Source of the DNA: Cynocephalus volans
Taxonomy: Eukaryota; Chordata; Mammalia; Dermoptera; Cynocephalidae
Direction: 5' to 3'
Length of the DNA: 64,000 nucleotides
Assembly (NCBI RefSeq): GCF_027409185.1
Contig: NC_084462.1
Coordinates: 184,688,071-184,752,070 of the forward strand
In this document: piece after piece, positions 22,301 through 34,424 of the stretch
Numbering within the stretch: position 1 is the first letter of the stretch
Layout: each line of letters starts with the position of its first letter
Notes under the pieces: model-generated
Seen by the model: only the letters and a program-made list of their open reading frames with translations
What the model was told of the DNA's origin: nothing
The model's database searches: none
Made by a program: the position numbers and the translations under genes

Positions 22301-24010
22301 CACTATGGTTTTCTTGTGGTGGTAGATTTAGTTTCTTTCTCTTTCTCATTTGCATTTTTGTTCTACCTGTGGGTTTTGTTTTTTCTTGTGTATTCATGGT
22401 AGTGATTATTGTTTTTGGACTCCAGGTGCAGGACTTCCTTGAGGATTTCATGTAGGTCTGGTCAGGTGGTGGCGAACTCCCACAGCTTTTAACTGTCTGG
22501 AAAATTCACTATATTTCCCTTGTTTCTGAAGGATAGCCTTAGTATTCTTGGCTGGCAGTTTTTTACTTTTAGTAGTTTGAATATATCATCCCATTTTCTC
22601 CTGACATGTAGAGCTTCCATTGAAAAATCTGCTGTTAGTCTGATAGGGCTCCCTTACAGGTGACCTGATGCTTTTCTCTTGCTTCTTTTGAGATTCTCTC
22701 TTTGTCTTTGAGCTTTGCCAATTTGACTCTAATGTGTCTCACAGGATATTTTTGGGTTGAATCTGTGTGAGGAAAATAGAAGAGTTTAATCAGGCCCCCT
22801 TGCCTCAGGCCCAGTTGGGGGTGGTGCAGCACATTCTTTGAAAAGAAATTGTGTGGGGGTGGAGTTAGTTCGCATGCCAGCACATGTATCTTTTTAGTTT
22901 TGTTGCTATTGTTGTGTGTTCCTCAGAGTTTGTGAAGCAGTGCTGGAGGCAGAGCTTGTGTCTAAAAATAGAGCATGTTTACTTTGCTGGCAGCTGGTCA
23001 GTTTTTCTTTAAACTTTGCCAGTAGCAGTTGAGTTTCTCTTAGGGCTCCCTAGCTCTTAGATGTGTGTGTGCTGAATAAAGTCTAGTACTTTTTCAACCA
23101 AGACTCCAAGAACCTTTTTTTCCAGTTAACTTAGCTTGTAGACCAGAATGTGAAGGGTTTGTGAACCAGTCTGGACAATAGGCTGGAGGAGTCTGTGAGC
23201 TCTAGACCCAGCCCCAGCTCTATAATCTGTCAGGGGATCTTCGAGCCTCCTGGATCTGAAGGTCCATCTCTCTCCCTATACCTGGGAACTTTTCCATTAT
23301 TATTTCGTTGAATAGAGTTTCCATGTCTTTCCCTTTCTCCTCCCTTTCTGAAACACACATGATTTGAGTGTTTGTGCACCTGTGTTATTTTGAAAAGACT
23401 GTCTTCAAGGCCAGATATTCTTTCGTCTGCTTATTCCAGCCAAGTTATCGGTTGTGTTTTTCATTTTGTTGAGTGAACCTTTCAGTTCCACGAGTTCATC
23501 TACCTTCTTTTTTAAGGTATTAATCTCTTTGTAAACTTACTTTTTTATATCCTGGAATTTTTTTTTCTCATTTCATTATGTTGTGTAACTGAATTTTCTC
23601 ATACCTCAGTGAGTTTCCTTGCGATTGTGGCCTGGAATTCCTTTTCAGCCATTTCAAGGGTTTCCTGCTCTACAGGTTCTGGTACTTGAGAATTACTGTC
23701 TTCTTTTGGTGGTGTCATATTTTCTTGGGTTTTCATAGTTGTAGTATCTGTATGTTGATATCTGGTCAGCTGGTAGACGGTTGCTTCTTCTATTACTCTG
23801 GAGTGAGCTTTGAGGAGAGAGACTTCTTCTTCTTTTCTGGTCTCCACTGGTGGCTCTTTGTGTCAATGCAGTTGATTGTCTGATGGGCCACCTGCACAGT
23901 GGCAGTGGTTATGGTGGACCACCTGTGCAGAAGTAGTGATTTTGGCATGCTCCTTGCCTGCTTCCAGGTGGGGGATGCTGCCCTCGGCTCCTGCCTGGGA
24001 CCCTGGGCTC
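22300..24010 (-). mobile_element. L1 5' part (ORF1 and 5' UTR), minus strand, with LTR insertion
   Basis: On the minus strand this is L1 ORF1-region sequence with the AEKEFQATIARKLTEV motif near 23600, followed by 5' UTR to about 24010. The other unit has it uninterrupted at 57360-58615. Here an LTR-like insert splits it at 22766-23223. Confidence 0.7.
22766..23223 (+). mobile_element. LTR-like insertion specific to unit 1
   Basis: About 460 bp interrupt L1 sequence that is continuous in unit 2 (near 57830). AATCTG flanks both sides (22760-22765 and 23224-23229), a candidate 6-bp target duplication. The insert starts TGTGAGGAAAATAG and holds GCTGAATAAAGTCTAGTA followed by TTTCAACCAAGACTCC, which resembles the R/U5 of gammaretrovirus-type LTRs on the plus strand. 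The right end does not read a clean CA, so the exact end is uncertain by a few bases. No viral genes. Confidence 0.6.
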
Positions 24011-24351
24011 GCTCTATTTCTTTGAGTTCATTTATTTTATATTGGACATGTACTGATTTTATTTATGGAGTACGGAGTTATATTTCAATATATATACACA
24101 ATGTGTGATGATGAAATCATTGTAATTAGCATATTCATTATCACAAAACTTTCATTTCTTTATGAGAACATTTGATCTCCTCTCTTCTAGCCATTTGAGA
24201 AAAAGCCAACCCCTCCCTGTCCCAGCCTTCATTAACCACAGTTTTACTCTCTACTTCTAAAAGTTCACCTTATTATTTTTCATTGACAGATATGAATCAG
24301 AATGTGCAGTATTTATCTTTATGTATCTGACTTATTTCACTTAACCTAATG

Positions 24352-24755
24352 TGTTAGTCCATTTGTGTTGCTATAACAGAAATACCTGAGACTGGGTAAT
24401 TTATAAAGAACAGAGGTTTATTTGGCTGACGATTCTGGGACAGCTGCATCTGGCACAGACCTCAGGCTGCTTCTACTCATGGTGGAAAGTGGCAGGCAGC
24501 CAGCAGGTACAAGCAGATCACATGGTGAGAGGAAGCAAGAGAGGGACAGAGAGGAGGTGCCAGGGTCCTTTAAACAGTCAAGTCTCGCTGGAGCTAATAG
24601 AGCGAGAACTCACTCATTAATTCCCCCACCTAGGGAGAGCATTAATCCATTCATGAGGGATGTGCCCCCGTGACTCAATCAGTTTCCAACACTGCCACAT
24701 TGGGGATCGGATTTCTATGAATTCTGGGAGGACAATACATCCAAACTCCATCACA
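24352..24755 (-). mobile_element. MaLR-type solo LTR (MST/THE1-like), unit 1 only
   Basis: TG...CA ends with a 5-bp target duplication TAATG (24347-24351 and 24756-24760). Unit 2 shows the empty site near 58940 with a single TAATG. The plus strand reads TTAGTCCATTTGTGTTGCTATAACAG and GACTGGGTAATTTATAAAG, landmarks of MST/THE1 LTRs in reverse. Five-base duplications are typical of ERVL-MaLR elements. Confidence 0.88.
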
Positions 24756-25138
24756 TAATGTCTTCCAGTCTCATCCGTGTTGCTGCAGTGACAGGATTTC
24801 ACTCTTTTTCATGACTGTGTGCTATTCCCTTGTGTGTATATACCACATCTCGTTTATCCTCTCATCTGTTGATGGACACCTAGGATGATTGAATGTCTTG
24901 GCTGTTGTGAATCGTGCTGCAATAAATATAACAATGCAGATATCTCTTTCTTATGCTGATTTCTTTTCCTTTGGATAAATACCCAACAGTGTGATTGCTG
25001 GAAATAGAACAGTAGTTCTATTTCTACTTTTCTGAGGAGCCTGCACCCTGTTTTCCATAATGGTTGTTGTAATTTTCATTCCCACCAGCAGTGTACAAGA
25101 ATTCCCTTTTCTCCACATCCTCAACATCATTTGTCATT

Positions 25139-26289
25139 AAAATTTTTTTTATTGAATAATAATTGATTATACTTAATTTTGGGGTTCAACATTGATATAT
25201 GTCAATCAATTCAATATCACTAGCATATATATTGTTACAAATCATCACACATCATCATCATAATCACACAAAGTTAAGAGGTGATGTTTTTGGCATGCTC
25301 CTCGGCACTGGCAGTGTGCCTGGTTGTGAGAGGGGTTCTGGTCCCTGGCTCCAAGCCTCTGGACCCTGGGCAAGCCCCGAGGTGCTGGTGGTGTGCCTGG
25401 TTGTGGGAGGGGGTTTGGTCCCCAATTTCATGCCTCAGGACCCCAGGCAGGGCTGGAATTAATTTTGTGTCCTTTGCTTACTTCTAAAATGGGGGAACTT
25501 CCTGTGGGGACCAGTAATTGAGCTGTGTGGTTGACCTAAATTGCTGCTTTGCTGCTGATTCCCTAGGGAAGGCTTTTTGTGCAGCTCAGGTTTTAATGGT
25601 TGACTCTATAGGTACTTCCAGTTCTCCAGAGACCCAGTGCATCTGAGTTGTGTAGAAACTCTGATCTGGCCCTAAGTCTTTTCATCAAACTGCACCACAT
25701 GCAATTTAACATTCCTGACTCATCTCCTCTGAGTGGTCCTTCACTGACTGGGGTATCAGTCAGCTGTCCTTGCTATGCCCCAGTGTTCCCCCAGTGGGCC
25801 TGTCTCCCCCACACCCATGCTGAAAACACTTCCCATGGGATGGGCCATGTGCTGGTCCCTTGCAATGACTCACCGGCCTCTGAGCACTTCTTTTTTTCAG
25901 TTGCTGTGGCTCCTCATTCCTATGTGGGTCCATAGGAACACTATTAGTGTTCTTCCTGTCCTGGGGGCCACCAACGCCCTCTTCTCCCCTGCCACCTCCA
26001 AGCATCTTCATCTGAAGGGCACAGCTGTGGCTTTTGTTGGCTTCCAGTCTGTGTGCTCAGCAGCTCCTGCCTTAAAGCAGCCATGGCAGGAAATGTTCAG
26101 AGCAGATTTTTCTTTCTCTCATCGTGGCTTCTCCTGCCTTCCTGCACTCTGTAAGTCTCTCCTTCTCTTCCCCCAAGCTCCTTCAGCCCCAGCTTGGCTG
26201 TTGTTGCTTTTTTAAAAGTGTAAATTGGTTTATTTGTGGGAGAGATTGACACTGGGTACTGTCTATTCTGCCATTTTGACCAGAAGCCA
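25139..26289 (-). mobile_element. Short internally deleted L1, unit 1 only
   Basis: An 11-bp direct repeat CATTTGTCATT flanks it (25128-25138 and 26290-26300). The left end carries a T-run and L1 3' UTR sequence, and the right end is an L1 5' end (CAAAATGGCAGAATAGACAG on the minus strand). Only about 1.15 kb lies between, so ORF1/ORF2 are missing: 3' UTR is joined to 5' UTR. The matching place in unit 2 (near 59310) is empty. Confidence 0.75.
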
Positions 26290-28535
26290 CATTTGTCATT
26301 TTTTGACTTGTTGATAATAGCCATTCGAACTGGGATGAGATGTTATCTCATTGTGGTTTTGATTTGCATTTCTCTGATGATTAGTGATGTTGAGCATATT
26401 TTCCTGTTGGTCATCCGTATCTGTTCTTTTGAGAAATGCCTGTTCAGGTCATTGCCCATTTTAAAATCAGATTATTTGTTTATTTGTGTCATTGAGTTGC
26501 TGAAGTTCCTTGCATATTCTGGATCTTAATTCCTTGTCAGATAAATCAATTGCAAATCTTTTCTCCCATTATCCTGGTTGGCTCTTTGCTCTGTTGGTTA
26601 TTTCTTTTACTGTGCAGAAGCTTTTTAGTTTGATGCAGTCCCATATGTCTATTTGTTCTTCTTTTGCCTGTGCTTTAGAAGTCTTTTCTGTAAAAATTTT
26701 ACACTAGCCAATGAAGGTTTCCCCTATGTTTTCTTTTAGTAGTTTACAGTATCAAGTCCTAACTGAAAGCCTTTAATCCATTTTGAGTTGGTTTTGGCAT
26801 ATGATGAGTGCCAGGGGTCTATTTTGTTTCTCTGCATATGTATATCCATGTTTTCCAGCATCCTTTATTGAAGAGACCATAATTTCCCCAGCATATGTTC
26901 TTGGCATTTTTGTCAATAATCAGTTGGATGTAGATACATGGATTTATTTCTGAGTTCTCTATTCTGTTCCATTGGTTTTTGTGTCTGTTTTTATGTCAGT
27001 CCCGTGCTGTTTTGGTTACTATGGCTTTGTAGTATATTTTGAAGTCAGGTGGTGTGATGCTTCCAGCTTTGTTGTTTTTGCTCAGAATTGTTTTGTGTAT
27101 TCAGGGTCATTGGTGGTTTCATATGAATGTTTGGATTGTTTTTTCTATTTCTGTGAAGAATGTCATTAGTATTTTGATAAGAATGGATTGAATCTGTAGA
27201 TCACTTTGGTAGTATGATCATTTTTACAATATTAATTCTTTCAGTTTATGATTATGGAATGTCTTTCTACTTTTGTTTCCTCTTTAATTTCTTTCATCAC
27301 CATTTTGTAATTTTCAATGTAGAGATCATTCAACTCTCTGGTTAAATTTATGTCTAGGTATTTTATTTTTTGGTAGCTATTGTAAATGAAATTGCTTTCT
27401 TGATTGCTTTTTCAACTAGATCATTGCTGGTGTATAGAAATACTACTGATTTTTGTATGTTTGGAAGAATACCCTGTGCTTTGATATTAATTTTTTAGAA
27501 GTGTGGTGGAATTCAGCAGTGAAGCCATCAGGTCCTGGGCTTTTCTCTTTTGGGAGACTGCTCATTACTGACTCGATCTGGTTACTGTTAATTGATCTAA
27601 TGAGATGTCTATTATTTCTTGGTGTCATCTTGGCAGATTGTATATGTCCAGAAATTTATCCACTTTCTCTAGGTTTTCCAATTTGTTGGCATATAGTTGT
27701 TCATAAGAGTCTTTAAAGGTTCTCTGTATTTCTGTGGTACCAGCTGTAATGTCTCCTTTTTCATTTCTGATTTTCTTTTTTTGGGTCTTTTCTCTTCTTA
27801 GTTAGGCTAACTAAAGGCTTATCAATTTTGTTTTCCATTTGAAAAAAACCAACTTTTCATTTTGTCAATGTTTTGTAATTTTCTGGTCACTAATTCATAC
27901 AGCTTTGCTCGAATCTTTATTATTTCTTCTGGTCTACTAACATCGGGATTTGGTTGTTCTTGTTTTCCACTTCTTTAAGGTGCACCATTAGGTATTTTAT
28001 TTGAAATCTTTTTATGTTTTTGATGTAAACACATATTACAATAAATTTGTCCATTAGTACTGCTTTTGTAGTAAGTCATAGGTTTTGGTATGTTGTATTT
28101 TGCTTTTTGTTTTGAAGAAGTTTTAAATTTCTTGATTAACATCTTCTTTGACCCATTGGTTGTACAGGAGCGTATTATGTAACTTTTAAGTATTTTAAGA
28201 GTTTCCAAAGTTCCATGTATTTGTTTTGTGGCCCAGAAAGATAGTTGAATGCTTTTAATTTTTAAATGCCTATCCTTTGGCATATCCTGGAGAATAATCC
28301 ATGTCATGATGAGAAGAATGTGTATTCTGCACTTATAGTATGACATGATCTGCAAATGTCCATCAGGTCGATTTGGTCTATAGTGCCATTTAAATCCAAT
28401 GTTTCTTTGTTGACTTTTTTTTGTCTATATGATCTGGCCAATGAGCAGAGACAGGTGTTGACATCCCCAACTATTATCCTACGGGGGTCTATCTCTCCTT
28501 TTAGATCCAGTATTTTCTATTATTTCTTTTTTTAT

Positions 28536-31500
28536 CAGGAGTTTTAAAATTATTGAAACATAATTGATTGTACATATCTGTGGAGTACAGAGTTGCTTAT
28601 CAATATCTATGTTCAATATGTGATGCTCAAATCAGGATAATTGGTATACTTAATATTGTACAGAGTTCTTTCTTCATAGCCTTTTATGGATTCCTCCCTT
28701 ACCCACCTCCTCTGTCGCCTTTTCCACCTCTGGTAACCTCAGTTCTGTTCTCTCATTTTGAAAGTTCAACATATTGTTTTGATCGTTGTGTCTTTCTTTT
28801 TTTGTTGTATGTTTGTGTTGTGTTGGTATCAGGGTGATGCTGGCCTCATAGAATGGGTCTGGGAGGGTGGCCTCTGTTTCAATATTTTGGAATTTTTTGA
28901 AGATAATTGGTATTCATTCCTTTTTAAAGGTTTGGTAGCATTCAGCATTAAAACTGTCCAATCGTGGGTTTTTCTTTGGAGACTGCTGATTACTGCTTCA
29001 ATCTCATTGCTTGTTCCTGTTTTCTGTCTATTCTTGGTGCAGTTTTGGTAGTTTGTATGTTTTCAGAAATTTATCCATTTCCTCCAGGTTTTCAAATTTG
29101 TTGGCATAGAGTTGTTTATAATACTCTCTAATGATTCTTTGTATTTCTGTGGTATTGGTTGTAATGTCTCCTGTATCATTTCTGATTTTTGTCGTTTGGG
29201 TCTTCTCTTTTCTTTTTGTTGTTAGCCTGGGTAATGGTTGGTCTGTTTTGTTTATCTTCTCAAAAAGCCAACATTTTGCTCCATTGATCTTTTGTATCAT
29301 TTTTGGGGTCTCTATTTCATTTAGTTCTGCTCTGATCTTAATTATTTATTTCCCTCTACTAATTTTGGGCTTGAATTGTTTTTGCTTTTCTAGTTGTTTG
29401 AAGTGTTGTGTTAGGTTGTTTATTTTATATCTTTGTGTTGTTTTGATGTAAGCCTTTATTGAAATAAACTTCCTTCTTAAGAGTGCTTTTGCAGTATCCC
29501 ATAGGTTTTGGTGTGATGTGTCCTTATTTTCATTAGTTTCAAGAGTTTTTAAAATTTCCTGCTTAATTTCTTCTTGGACCCATAAGTCAATCAGGAGCAT
29601 GTTGTTTAACTTCCATGTGTTTGTATAGTTTCTAGAGTTTCTCTTGTTATTGATACCTAGTTTTAATCCATTGTGGTCTGAAAAGATATTTGAAATGATT
29701 TCAGTTTTAAAAATTTTGTAGAGACTTGATTTGTGACTTTACATGTGGTTTATCCTGGAGAACGTTCTATGTGCTGATGAGAAGAATGTGTTTCTGTGGT
29801 TGTTGGATGAGATATTCTGTAGATACCTGCCAGGTCCAATTAAAGTTTGGTTTAAATTCTGTGCCTCTTTGTTGTTTTGTTGCCTAGATAATGTGTCCAA
29901 TCTTGAGAAAGGGATGTTCAGGTCCCCAACTATTATTGTATTTGGGTCTATGTCTTTCTTTAGGTCTAATAGTGTTTGCTTTATATAACTGGTTGCTGTG
30001 GTGTTGGGTGCCTATGTATTTATGATTGTTATGTCTTCTTGCTGGATAGATAACTTACCCTTATATAGGGACCTTCTTTGTCTCTTTTTATGATTTTTGG
30101 TTTAAAGTCTATTTTAACCAATGTAAGAATAGCTATTCTTGCTCGTTTTTCATTTGCATTGGTGTGGCATATCTGTTTCCATCTATTCAGTATTAATCTC
30201 TGTTTGTCTTTACATGTGAGATGAATCTCTTGTAGACAGCATATAGTTGGGTCTGATTTTTTTAATCCAATCAGCCACTCTGTGTCTTTTGAGTGGGGAA
30301 TTTAATCCATTTACAATTAGAGTTGTTATTAAAAGTTATTGTTTTACTTGTGACATTTAATTGCTTTTTTATGGTTGACTGAAATTTCTTTTTCTCATTT
30401 CCTCCCCTTTTATTGTTTAGTCTTTGGTGTTCATTGGTTTTTTGAGGTGTTATGGTATCGTTTCTTTTTCTCATTTGCCTATTTGGTCCACAAATGGTGT
30501 TTGTTCTTTCCCATGTAATCATTGTGGTGATTATTGTTTCTTGGGTTCCAGGTACAGGAAGCCTTTAAGGATTTCTTGTAGAGCTGGTCATGATGTGGTG
30601 AAGTCTTGTAGCTTTTGTTTGTCTGAGAAATACACTGTTCCCCTTCATGACTGAAGGATAGCCTTGCTGGGTGTATCAGTCCATTCTTTTTTTGTTTGTT
30701 TGTTTCTTTTCATTCTGTTTGTTAATTAATTAATGAATAAATTAATTGGTTACAAATATTCGTTAGATACAAAGCTGATTGTCACCCCTCATGCCCATGA
30801 TGTTCTTGTGTTACTATAACAGGATTCCTGAGACTAGGTAATTTATCTAGAACAGAAGTTTGTTTGGATTACAAGGTTTACAATTCTGGGACAGCTGCAT
30901 CTGGCGTGGGCTTCAGGCTGCTTCTACTCATGGTGGAAATTGGCAGGCATCTGGAGGGTAAAAGCAGATCACATGGTGATATGAAGCAAGAGGGAGAGAA
31001 AGGGGAGGTTCCAGGGTCTTTTAAACAATCAGTTCTCATGGGAACAAATAAAGAGAGAACTCACTCACTACCCCCCTCCCCCAGGGAGAGCATGAATCCA
31101 TTCATGAGGGATCCACCCCCATGACTCCAACAGCTCCCAACACTGCCACATTGGGGATCAGATTACCACATGAGTTTTGGGGGGGACAGAGCATTCAAAC
31201 TCTGTTGTGTTGCCCCTGGCCTCCCAAAACTCATGTCATTCTCACAGACAAAATACAATCATTCCTTTCAACAGTCCCCAAATTCTTAGCTTGTTCCAGC
31301 ACCATCTTAAAAGTCCAAAGTCCAAAGTCTCATCTGAGACCAAAGTCAAAATTCCTTCCAGCTATGAACCTCTAAAAATCAAAACCAAATTTATCTACTT
31401 CCTAGATATAATGGTGGAACAGACATTGGGTGCACATTCCCATTCCAAAAGGGAGGACTGGGCCAGAAGAAAGGAGAAACAGGCCCCAAACAAGTCTGAA

Positions 31501-34262
31501 ACCCAGAAGGGCAGGTATTAAATCTTAAAGCTCCAAAATAATGTTTTTTTCACTCCAAGTCCTAAGTCCTGGGCACAATCGGGCATCTGGTCCCCAAAGC
31601 CCCAGGGAGCCCTGCCCCAACAGCTCTGCTGGGCACAGCCCATTGTATTGGTGCCTGCAGCTTTCCGAGTTCAGCATTGCCCTACAGTTCTAGGGTCCTG
31701 GCAGCAGCCCCACTCCCTTGGCTCTGCTAGACATTTCCCTGTTGGGTGCTCTCTGTGGGGGCTCCAACCCCACTTTCCTGCTTGGCACTGCTCCAGTAGA
31801 TGGCCTCTGCAGTGGCTCTGCCCCTGTGGCAGGTCTCTGCCTGGGCCCCCAGGCTTTTCCATACATACTCTGAAATGTGGGTGGAGGCTGCCACACGTCC
31901 ACTTCTCTCATGTTCTGCTGACATGCAAAAAAACACCACCAGGGTTTCCAGCTTGTGCTCTCCAGAACTGCTGCAGGAGCCACACTTGGGACCACTTGAG
32001 GCAGGGATGATCCAGCCAGAGGATCTGGGATGCAGGGAGCAGGTTCCCAAGAGCAGTTGTGTCCCAGGTCTGTCCTCTGGAACAACTCAGGTTGCTTCTA
32101 CTCATGGCAGAAAGCAGCAGGCAGCTGGCAGGGACAAGTAGATCACATGGCAAGAGAAAGCAGGAGAGAGACAGAGGGGAATTGCCAGGTTCTTTTAAAC
32201 CGGCAGCTCTCCCTGGAACTAATAATGTGATAACTCATTCACTACCCCCACCCCCCAGGCAGCGCATTGGTCTGTTTATGAGGGATCCACTCCCATGACT
32301 CAAACAAATCCGAACACTGCCACATTGGGGATCAGATTTCCACATGAGTTTAGGGGGAACAACACATTCAGACTTTATCACTGGGTATAGTATTCTTGGC
32401 TGGCAGTTTTTCTCTTTTAGGACTTTCAATATGTCATCCCATTCTCTTCTGGCCTATAGGGTTTCGGCTGAGAAATCGGCTGTTAGTCTAATGAGGACTC
32501 CCTTATCAGTGACTTGATGCTTTTCTCTTGCATTTTAAAAAGATTCTGTCTTTGTCTTTTGGCAGTTTGTCTACAAAGTGTCTTGGAGAGAACCTTTTTG
32601 GATGGAATCTGTTTGGAGATCTTTGAGCCTCCTGGATCCTGAAGTCTGTATCTCTATCAATATCTGAGAAGTTTCCCCCTATTATTTCATTGAGTATTTT
32701 TCAATGACTCTTCTTTCCTCTTCCCTTCTGAAACACCCATGAATTGGAAGTTTGTGCACTTATGATGGTCATCTAGCTCTCTTGCCTTTTCATTTTTGGA
32801 TTCCTTTTTCTTTTTCTTTTCTTTTGTGTGCTTGGATTATTTTGAAAATATCTTCCAGGTCACTAATTCTTTCTTCTGCTTGCTCTACTCTGCTGCTTAG
32901 GCTCTCAACTGTAGTTTTTTATTTTGTTGAATGAGTCTTTCAGTTCTAGGGGTTCTGCCACATTCTTTTTTATGGTATTTATCTCTGAAATTTCCTTCTT
33001 CATGTCCTGGACTGATTTTCTCATTCCGTTGTTTTGTCTAGCTGAGTCTTCTTGTATCTCACTGAGTTTCTTTAAGATTGTTACTTGGAAATCCCTTTCA
33101 GACATATCAAGGGTTTCCTGTTGTATGGGATATGGTCCGTGAGAATCATAGTGTTCCTTTGGTGGGTCATATTTTCTTTTCTTTCATTTTTTTGTGTATT
33201 TCTAATAACCCTGTGTTGGTGCCTAGTCATCTGTGGTTGCTCCTTCTGTTACTCTGGGGTGGCTTTTGAAGAGAAAGACTGTTCTATAGATTTGTTATAT
33301 ATCGCCTGTTGTTTGGGTATTTTAGTTTTGGTTCTTGGTAGTTCTGGGTAGAGTCAGTTGGTCTGGAAAAACTCAGTGGTTCTAAATAGACTCAGCATTT
33401 CCAGGTGATGCTGGCAACTATGTCTGTGGCTGGGGCTGTGCTCATGGCTGGGCTCATGCAAGTGGGTGAGGGCTGTGTGGGCAGATAGGGCAGTTGGGGC
33501 TCGGAACTCGTGTGTTAGTAGAGTCACTAGGGTGGCTGTGGCAGCTGGGAGTCTATGGGTGACTATGTCTGGGTTACAGGGGAGGCCATGGTGGCTGGAA
33601 CCATACAGGTGGCTTGATGGCTGGGCCCATGCATGTTGTGGGGCTGCATGGGTGGGTGGGTGGTTGGGGTCACATGGGTGTGTGGAGCTATGTGTGTGGC
33701 CAGGTGGGTGGGGCTGCAAAGGCAGCTAGATGGCTGGGCCCATGCAGACGGGTGGGACAGCTGGTTCTGGGCAGTTGGGGTCATATGGGCTGCCAGGGCC
33801 ATGCAGGTGGCTGGAAGGATGGAACCATGCAGGTAACATTGGCCATGTGGTGGGCTATGCTGTGCAGGTTAGTCTCCCGTGGAGGGACAAGGACCACATC
33901 TCTGGGTAGACAATGGCACATGCAACTGCAGTGGTTGCAGGGTCAGGTTGGGGCAGGAGCAGGAGGGGGGTTACCAGTAGGAAGTGCTCACAGCCACACA
34001 GATTCCTTCTGCCAAAAAGAAGTGTTCCTCCTGGCTGATTCTTGTTTGGTAGACATGATGGCAGCTGAAGACATATGCCTCTTTCTCCTCTATAACATCC
34101 TGCTTGGATTTTGTGATCCACAGAGTCCTCACCAGGCTTCTGCTGACTTCCCAGGCTCTTCCACCAAGGCTCTGCCCCCGACTTCGCTGTTTTTTCCCTG
34201 ATCTGGTGACTTGCTATAGGAGGATCATGTGTTGGCACCTCCAGTCTGCCATCTTGCTCCAC
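28536..34262 (-). mobile_element. L1 LINE (L1-C), internally deleted, split by a MaLR element
   Basis: The minus strand holds 3' UTR (28536-28790), then a jump directly to mid ORF2 (from about 28800, with [20 protein letters not shown] near 29150), endonuclease sequence (29740-30000), ORF1 (32390-33110) and a 5' UTR with GC-rich repeats to the 5' end at about 34262. A MaLR element interrupts it (30672-32380). Unit 2 keeps the 3' ORF2 part that is missing here (62000-64000). Both ORFs are dead. Confidence 0.8.
30672..32380 (-). mobile_element. MaLR endogenous retrotransposon (LTR-internal-LTR), degenerate
   Basis: The ends are TG...CA with a 5-bp duplication CTGGG (30667-30671 and 32381-32385), and the L1 reads continuously across it. 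Two LTRs in the same (minus) orientation lie at about 30672-31210 and 32085-32380; they share CTTCTACTCATGG, AGCAGATCACATGG or AGTAGATCACATGG, and GCCACATTGGGGATCAGATT. Between them is THE1/MST-type internal sequence with no open gene. The left LTR itself holds an insert of about 115 bp (about 30688-30801) with a T-run and TTAATTAATTAATG, splitting CCATTC from TTCTTGTGTTACTATAAC. Confidence 0.85.
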
Positions 34263-34424
34263 CTCTCCTAACTAATAATATTTTCTTTATATGTCTGGTT
34301 GCTCCAATGTTGGGTGCATATATATTTACAAGTGTTATATCCACTTGATGAACAGATTCCTTTATCCTTATATAATAACCTTCTTTGTCTCTTTTTATAG
34401 TTTTCAGTTTAAAGTCATGTATGT
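34263..34424 (-). mobile_element. Rest of L1-E beyond the L1-C insertion
   Basis: ORF2 endonuclease-region sequence (minus strand) continues from where L1-E stopped at about 28520. It is cut at the right by the 5' end of the plus-strand L1-D. Confidence 0.65.

Larger units (their letters stand above)
24011..28535 (-). mobile_element. L1 LINE (L1-E), ORF2 part, host to three later insertions
   Basis: The 3' UTR starts near 24015 and the minus strand continues through the ORF2 C-terminus (24760-25130, resuming 26300) to the endonuclease region at about 28500. The element resumes at 34263-34424, showing that L1-C (28536-34262) jumped into it. It also hosts an LTR (24352-24755) and a short L1 (25139-26289). 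All frames are broken. The same L1 is at 58616-61770 in unit 2. Confidence 0.8.
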
